20,349 nt of DNA from Chara braunii (taxonomy: Eukaryota > Streptophyta > Charophyceae > Charales > Characeae). A program made the position numbers and the translations under genes. Shown here in pieces: positions 17,547 to 20,349 of this stretch. The DNA is taken from assembly GCA_003427395.1 (NCBI GenBank), contig BFEA01000055.1, positions 3,625,277 through 3,645,625 of the forward strand, in the 5' to 3' direction. Below the pieces are notes generated by a model, which saw only the letters and a list, made by a program, of their open reading frames with translations, did not search any database and was not told the origin of the DNA. Numbering within the stretch: the stretch's first letter is position 1; each line of letters starts with the position of its first letter.

Positions 17547-18224
17547 TCACGAAGTGCTACAGCGACGCAAGTGAACAAGGTCGTTGCTCAGACCGTTGGC
17601 TCGACGGAGTACACTCTTTGTAATGTTGAAGTAGGTTGTTAACAAAATTTTTCTGAATTTGCGTTTGACCCCTATTGTTTCTTCGCTCTTTATGATGACT
17701 GTTGAGATAGAAGCAGTGATGACAGTCCTCCGAGCAACGAATTCCAACATTGCATCCCGTGCGTGATTACAATATTGTTTAACATGCTGCTTGTACGCTC
17801 GCACCATCGAGTCTCCTGCATCACTCCGTGGGATCTTTTGTCTCCATGTCTTCGTTGCACATATTGTAAGCCCTTCGTGATATTGTACAACAACACATGC
17901 AATGGTGGCGCTGCATTTCTCTGTCACCGGGGCAGCCACAAGGCCGTAACCGTAGAAGACCTCCTTGTATCTTGCGTTCCCGTCCTTCTTGTAATTATTA
18001 TTATTCTGACGATCGCACACCCCCACGAGGTTGTAAATCTTTCTTCTCGCGCTTAGAGGATACAAGTGCAGTGACGGTTCGTAATATGCAAAATCCCATG
18101 TGACAAGTCCGACGGCGTTACGCTGTCTCCTCAACCGGTCTGATATCAGTTCCCCCCATTTGATTGACGTTCCCCACCAATCTTGTCTTAACTGCCTCTG
18201 CATCCATTCTGGTCCATACTGCAT
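17547..18224 (-). CDS. ORF B: unrecognised protein family, paralogue of ORF A
   Basis: The likely start is the ATG at 18224 (MQYGPEWMQRQLRQDWWG), giving 225 residues to the TGA at 17549-17547. The frame stays open to 18401, but that part is not shared with A and overlaps the end of ORF A. Shared with A in the same order: WGTSIKWGELIS; EPSLHL; a Leu/Asn pair; FYGYGLV; ACV; GLTICAT; M-x-R-A; HV...CN..RDAML-x-F; FNI; and LRRC at the C-terminus. There is no signal peptide and no known catalytic motif. Conserved Cys, Trp and RDAML point to a folded globular domain under past selection. A pyrimidine tract ending in ATGCAG just before TATGGACC could be a 3' splice site, so this may be an exon. Function unknown. 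Confidence 0.6.
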   Translation of the reverse strand: MQYGPEWMQRQLRQDWWGTSIKWGELISDRLRRQRNAVGLVTWDFAYYEPSLHLYPLSARRKIYNLVGVCDRQNNNNYKKDGNARYKEVFYGYGLVAAPVTEKCSATIACVVVQYHEGLTICATKTWRQKIPRSDAGDSMVRAYKQHVKQYCNHARDAMLEFVARRTVITASISTVIIKSEETIGVKRKFRKILLTTYFNITKSVLRRANGLSNDLVHLRRCSTS

Positions 18225-18324
18225 AAAAAAAAGAAACCCGGGAAAAACAAAAACAAAGGCATCACAAACAAAGACGAAGTACTGAACTGTGACCGTGAGT
18301 TCACGAGTCATTGCGGAACGGCAG

Positions 18325-18984
18325 TCAAAGCGGACACCGACGCAAGACGGACTGCAAGTTGTTCCATTTGCCACTTTCGCGCCGTTGAATATGATCGACA
18401 ATATTAAACTTTGCTATTGTGTTAGTTTTTTTCAGTTTCTGTTTTTGCCCATCTTCGTTGTGGCATGTCATTAAAGTCGTCGCCACGTGAATGATGATCC
18501 TCGACCTTTCGTTGATGAAGCGCAACATTGCATCTCTGATTTCGTTGCATACATGTCTGATATACTTCAACGTTGCCCTTTGCATGGTGGTCTCTTGCTC
18601 CATCGATGACACCTTCTTTCGTTCAATCTGTGTTGCGCACCGTGTCAGGCCACCATTTGAACAGAACGCCACGCATGCCATTGACGCCTCACGCCCACCC
18701 TCCCCCCACATGTGAACTATCCCCAACCCGTAAAACGCTTTAGTCCACTTGCCACTGCCTTGCCTTGCGTTGTTTGCATCACTCCCCGCTGTCTTGGCGA
18801 GATTGAGAACTTGTAGGCGCTCCTCGTCGCACCACAACTCAATCGAGGGCTCCAAAACCGTCCAGTCGATTGCCCGCACACCGACAACCCTCATTTGTGT
18901 TCTTGTTTTTCATGACAGAAGGTCCTCCCATCTCACCGGCGTCCCCCATTTCTCATTAGGCTTCCACTCCGATGATGCAGACAT
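18325..18984 (-). pseudogene. ORF A: paralogue of ORF B with an in-frame TGA
   Basis: The frame begins at the ATG at 18984 (MSASSEWKPNEKWGTPVRWE) but meets TGA at 18912-18910 after 24 codons. It then continues in the same frame from 18909 to 18325. The next ATG is 18894. The region across the stop aligns without gaps to ORF B, the stop standing opposite an Asp. It is therefore probably a nonsense mutation, unless the protein starts at 18894. Downstream motifs shared with B include EPSIEL, WTKAFYGLGIV, MACV, GLTRCAT, CNEIRDAMLRF, FNI and LRRC. A polypyrimidine tract ending TTTAG precedes the first ATG and could be a 3' splice site. It lies about 115 bp downstream of the DUF7869-like gene on the same strand. 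Function unknown. Confidence 0.6.
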
Positions 18985-19099
18985 TCTAAACACAACAAAA
19001 AAAAGAGAAAAATGCAATTTAATTGAACAATCAGCGATGTGCTTTGTGTTGCTCGTATTGAACATATGATCGTCACTCATACTCCTTCCCTCGTCACGT

Positions 19100-20349
19100 C
19101 TACACAGATGTGTCTGAAACAGATCTCTTATCGGACGTTGACACGGGCATCTTATTAGGGACGGTCAGCGACAACCGTGCATTGAGAGCGTCTCGCTTAG
19201 GGATCCGCATACCTGTCTCGGATCGTTTGTTGCTGACCCATGCCCACACAACAGCGTCGAGGTCTTGCCATCCTTCGTCGGATTCAGTTTCAACCTTCCA
19301 CGTCTTTGTCCATGTGTCTGCATAGAGCTTCGATAAGTCGCGATCCCTTCCACACGGTGTCCAGTACTTGACGCGGATACAACTATTATCCCGCTCCATA
19401 ACACGCCCTATCCAAAATGTGCAGCCCTTTTCAACATACTCGTCGGGCGCGCGGAACACGACGAAGTTGTTCACGACGATAGAGTTATGCGGTTTGAACT
19501 CCGGTTTGGGAGCGTCTCTCTTGTAACTGACGAAGCAAGGTTTCCTCGGTGGCGAGTCGAGGACATGCGGCGCACCTAATGGGAGATCTTGTGTATCGGG
19601 CATGGAAGCTGGCCAGAAGGGACCTTCAAGGGGCACCGTACCGCTCTCCTCTTGCGATATTTTTTCAAACTTCTTCAGATGGTCGGTCCAGTAGTTCAAG
19701 CGTCTACAATTCATAGCTCTTGTGTGTTCGTCTTGTGTCTCCCAACAATTCATAGCTCTTGTGTGTTCGTCTTGTGTCTCCCTTTTAAACCAATAGATAG
19801 GGCCAGTGTCTGGCTCCCATTTTTTGTCGGTGCAGAACTCCTTGTACATCATGGCGGGGTTGTCCCCGTCCATGTAAAAACGAAAGAGGTGCGGCATGGC
19901 ATGACCCTTGATTTTATGATCGATGTACGGATCTATGGCGGTTTTCCAGTCAGCAATTTCAGTGAGCAACGTGCAATCGACTTCCTTTTCGCAGGATGCT
20001 TTAAGGATATCGAAGAGCTCGTCCATGGTATATGCATCGCAACCGTTCAATTTTTTGGCAAACAAGTTGAACTTCGCATCTATGTCTGTGTGTGTGTGAC
20101 CCACTATCATGAACCCCATTTCGATGACCTCAAATATCCGAAATTTGACAAGCATGGCCATGAAGGCGAACACATACTTGTTTTTGTTTTGTCCCCCACA
20201 GTTGTCAGCTTGCACCCGCAACTTCGGCGGGAGCACCCCTTCGCGTGCCTGGACATCTCTCAACACTTTGGCAATGGAGTTAACAATCGAGTTCGAGCCG
20301 TGCGACAAGTATGGGAACCACGTGTGGACAAAGAGCGACGGTGTCCTAC
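19100..20349 (-). CDS. DUF7869-like transposase-related protein, 5' end outside the window
   Basis: The frame is open from the window edge. There is no ATG near 20308, where the codon is TTG, and upstream codons to 20349 are also open (...FVHTWFPYLSHGS). The gene is thus 5'-partial, and about 415 residues are visible. Key block, numbered from the 20308 codon: QADNCGGQNKNKYVFAFMAM (33-52), then GFMIVGHTHTDIDAKF (65-80) with His71-x-His73 and Asp75/Asp77. These D-N-C-x-x-Q-N-K-N and G-H-T-H-x-D-I-D blocks are the signature I associate with DUF7869 proteins of plants and invertebrates, thought to be RNase H-fold, transposase-like. The C-terminal part has NNFVVFRAPDEY...FWIGRV, resembling a small beta-barrel reader-type module. 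Residues 177-201 contain an in-frame tandem duplication. It ends with TAG at 19102-19100. No internal stop is visible. Confidence 0.65.
   Translation of the reverse strand, partial: RTPSLFVHTWFPYLSHGSNSIVNSIAKVLRDVQAREGVLPPKLRVQADNCGGQNKNKYVFAFMAMLVKFRIFEVIEMGFMIVGHTHTDIDAKFNLFAKKLNGCDAYTMDELFDILKASCEKEVDCTLLTEIADWKTAIDPYIDHKIKGHAMPHLFRFYMDGDNPAMMYKEFCTDKKWEPDTGPIYWFKRETQDEHTRAMNCWETQDEHTRAMNCRRLNYWTDHLKKFEKISQEESGTVPLEGPFWPASMPDTQDLPLGAPHVLDSPPRKPCFVSYKRDAPKPEFKPHNSIVVNNFVVFRAPDEYVEKGCTFWIGRVMERDNSCIRVKYWTPCGRDRDLSKLYADTWTKTWKVETESDEGWQDLDAVVWAWVSNKRSETGMRIPKRDALNARLSLTVPNKMPVSTSDKRSVSDTSV
19703..19780 (-). repeat. 39-bp in-frame tandem duplication in the DUF7869-like gene
   Basis: Two adjacent copies each encode ETQDEHTRAMNC followed by W in the first and R in the second. 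The nucleotide copies are almost identical, so the duplication is recent. The frame is preserved. Confidence 0.9.

Noticed and set aside
1-20349. tRNA, rRNA and CRISPR arrays
   Set aside because: I looked for tRNA T-loop/anticodon patterns, rRNA-like blocks and regularly spaced repeat-spacer units and found none that held up.

Overview
This is a eukaryotic, transposon- and microsatellite-rich stretch with no identifiable host housekeeping gene. The combination of mobile families points to a streptophyte green alga, possibly a charophyte such as Chara. That is an inference from family types and composition, not a proof. One ambiguous base (position 2379) and many homopolymer runs suggest draft assembly sequence.

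Left part (1-5540): a degenerate repeat array (1-365), then a decayed 3' portion of a LINE on the minus strand (about 620-1950) carrying a 44-nt T run. About 3.5 kb follows in which I recognise no gene, only short repeats and palindromes.

Centre (5537-9300): this is the most interesting part. A plus-strand pseudogene encodes a CCHC zinc knuckle followed by a long coiled coil (gag-like ORF1). Its 3' end forms one arm (7258-7646) of a roughly 390-bp inverted repeat whose other arm is 8895-9287. The 1.25-kb interval between the arms encodes, on the minus strand, a broken GIY-YIG endonuclease domain followed downstream by a Cys-x-Cys segment. N-terminal GIY-YIG followed by CxC is the permuted order described for Chlamys/Naiad Penelope-like retroelements (PLEs). 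I read the locus as two copies of one element joined tail to tail, with ORF1 lying upstream of the GIY-YIG on the same strand.

9500-10710: a dense microsatellite block (TG, CTT/CTC, CAAT, T runs) bracketed on both sides by clusters of GAACGC/GCGTTC palindromes. A roughly 100-bp repeat occurs about 500 bp upstream of ORF1 and again about 550 bp upstream of the transposase.

11650-13100: an intact PIF/Harbinger-type DDE transposase ORF on the plus strand, with a perfect 18-bp inverted repeat spanning its stop codon. Further right are a CCCATGCAT repeat cluster, CAT, CT and TA arrays, a 212-bp palindrome abutting a TA array, and two minus-strand ORFs (15134-14709 and 16331-16026) of unknown function.

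16340-20349: a 350-bp tandem duplication, then three minus-strand coding units. The first (20349-19100, 5' end outside the window) resembles the DUF7869 group of transposase-like proteins. It is followed by two ORFs of an unrecognised family, A and B, which are homologous to each other along their whole length. A carries an in-frame TGA.
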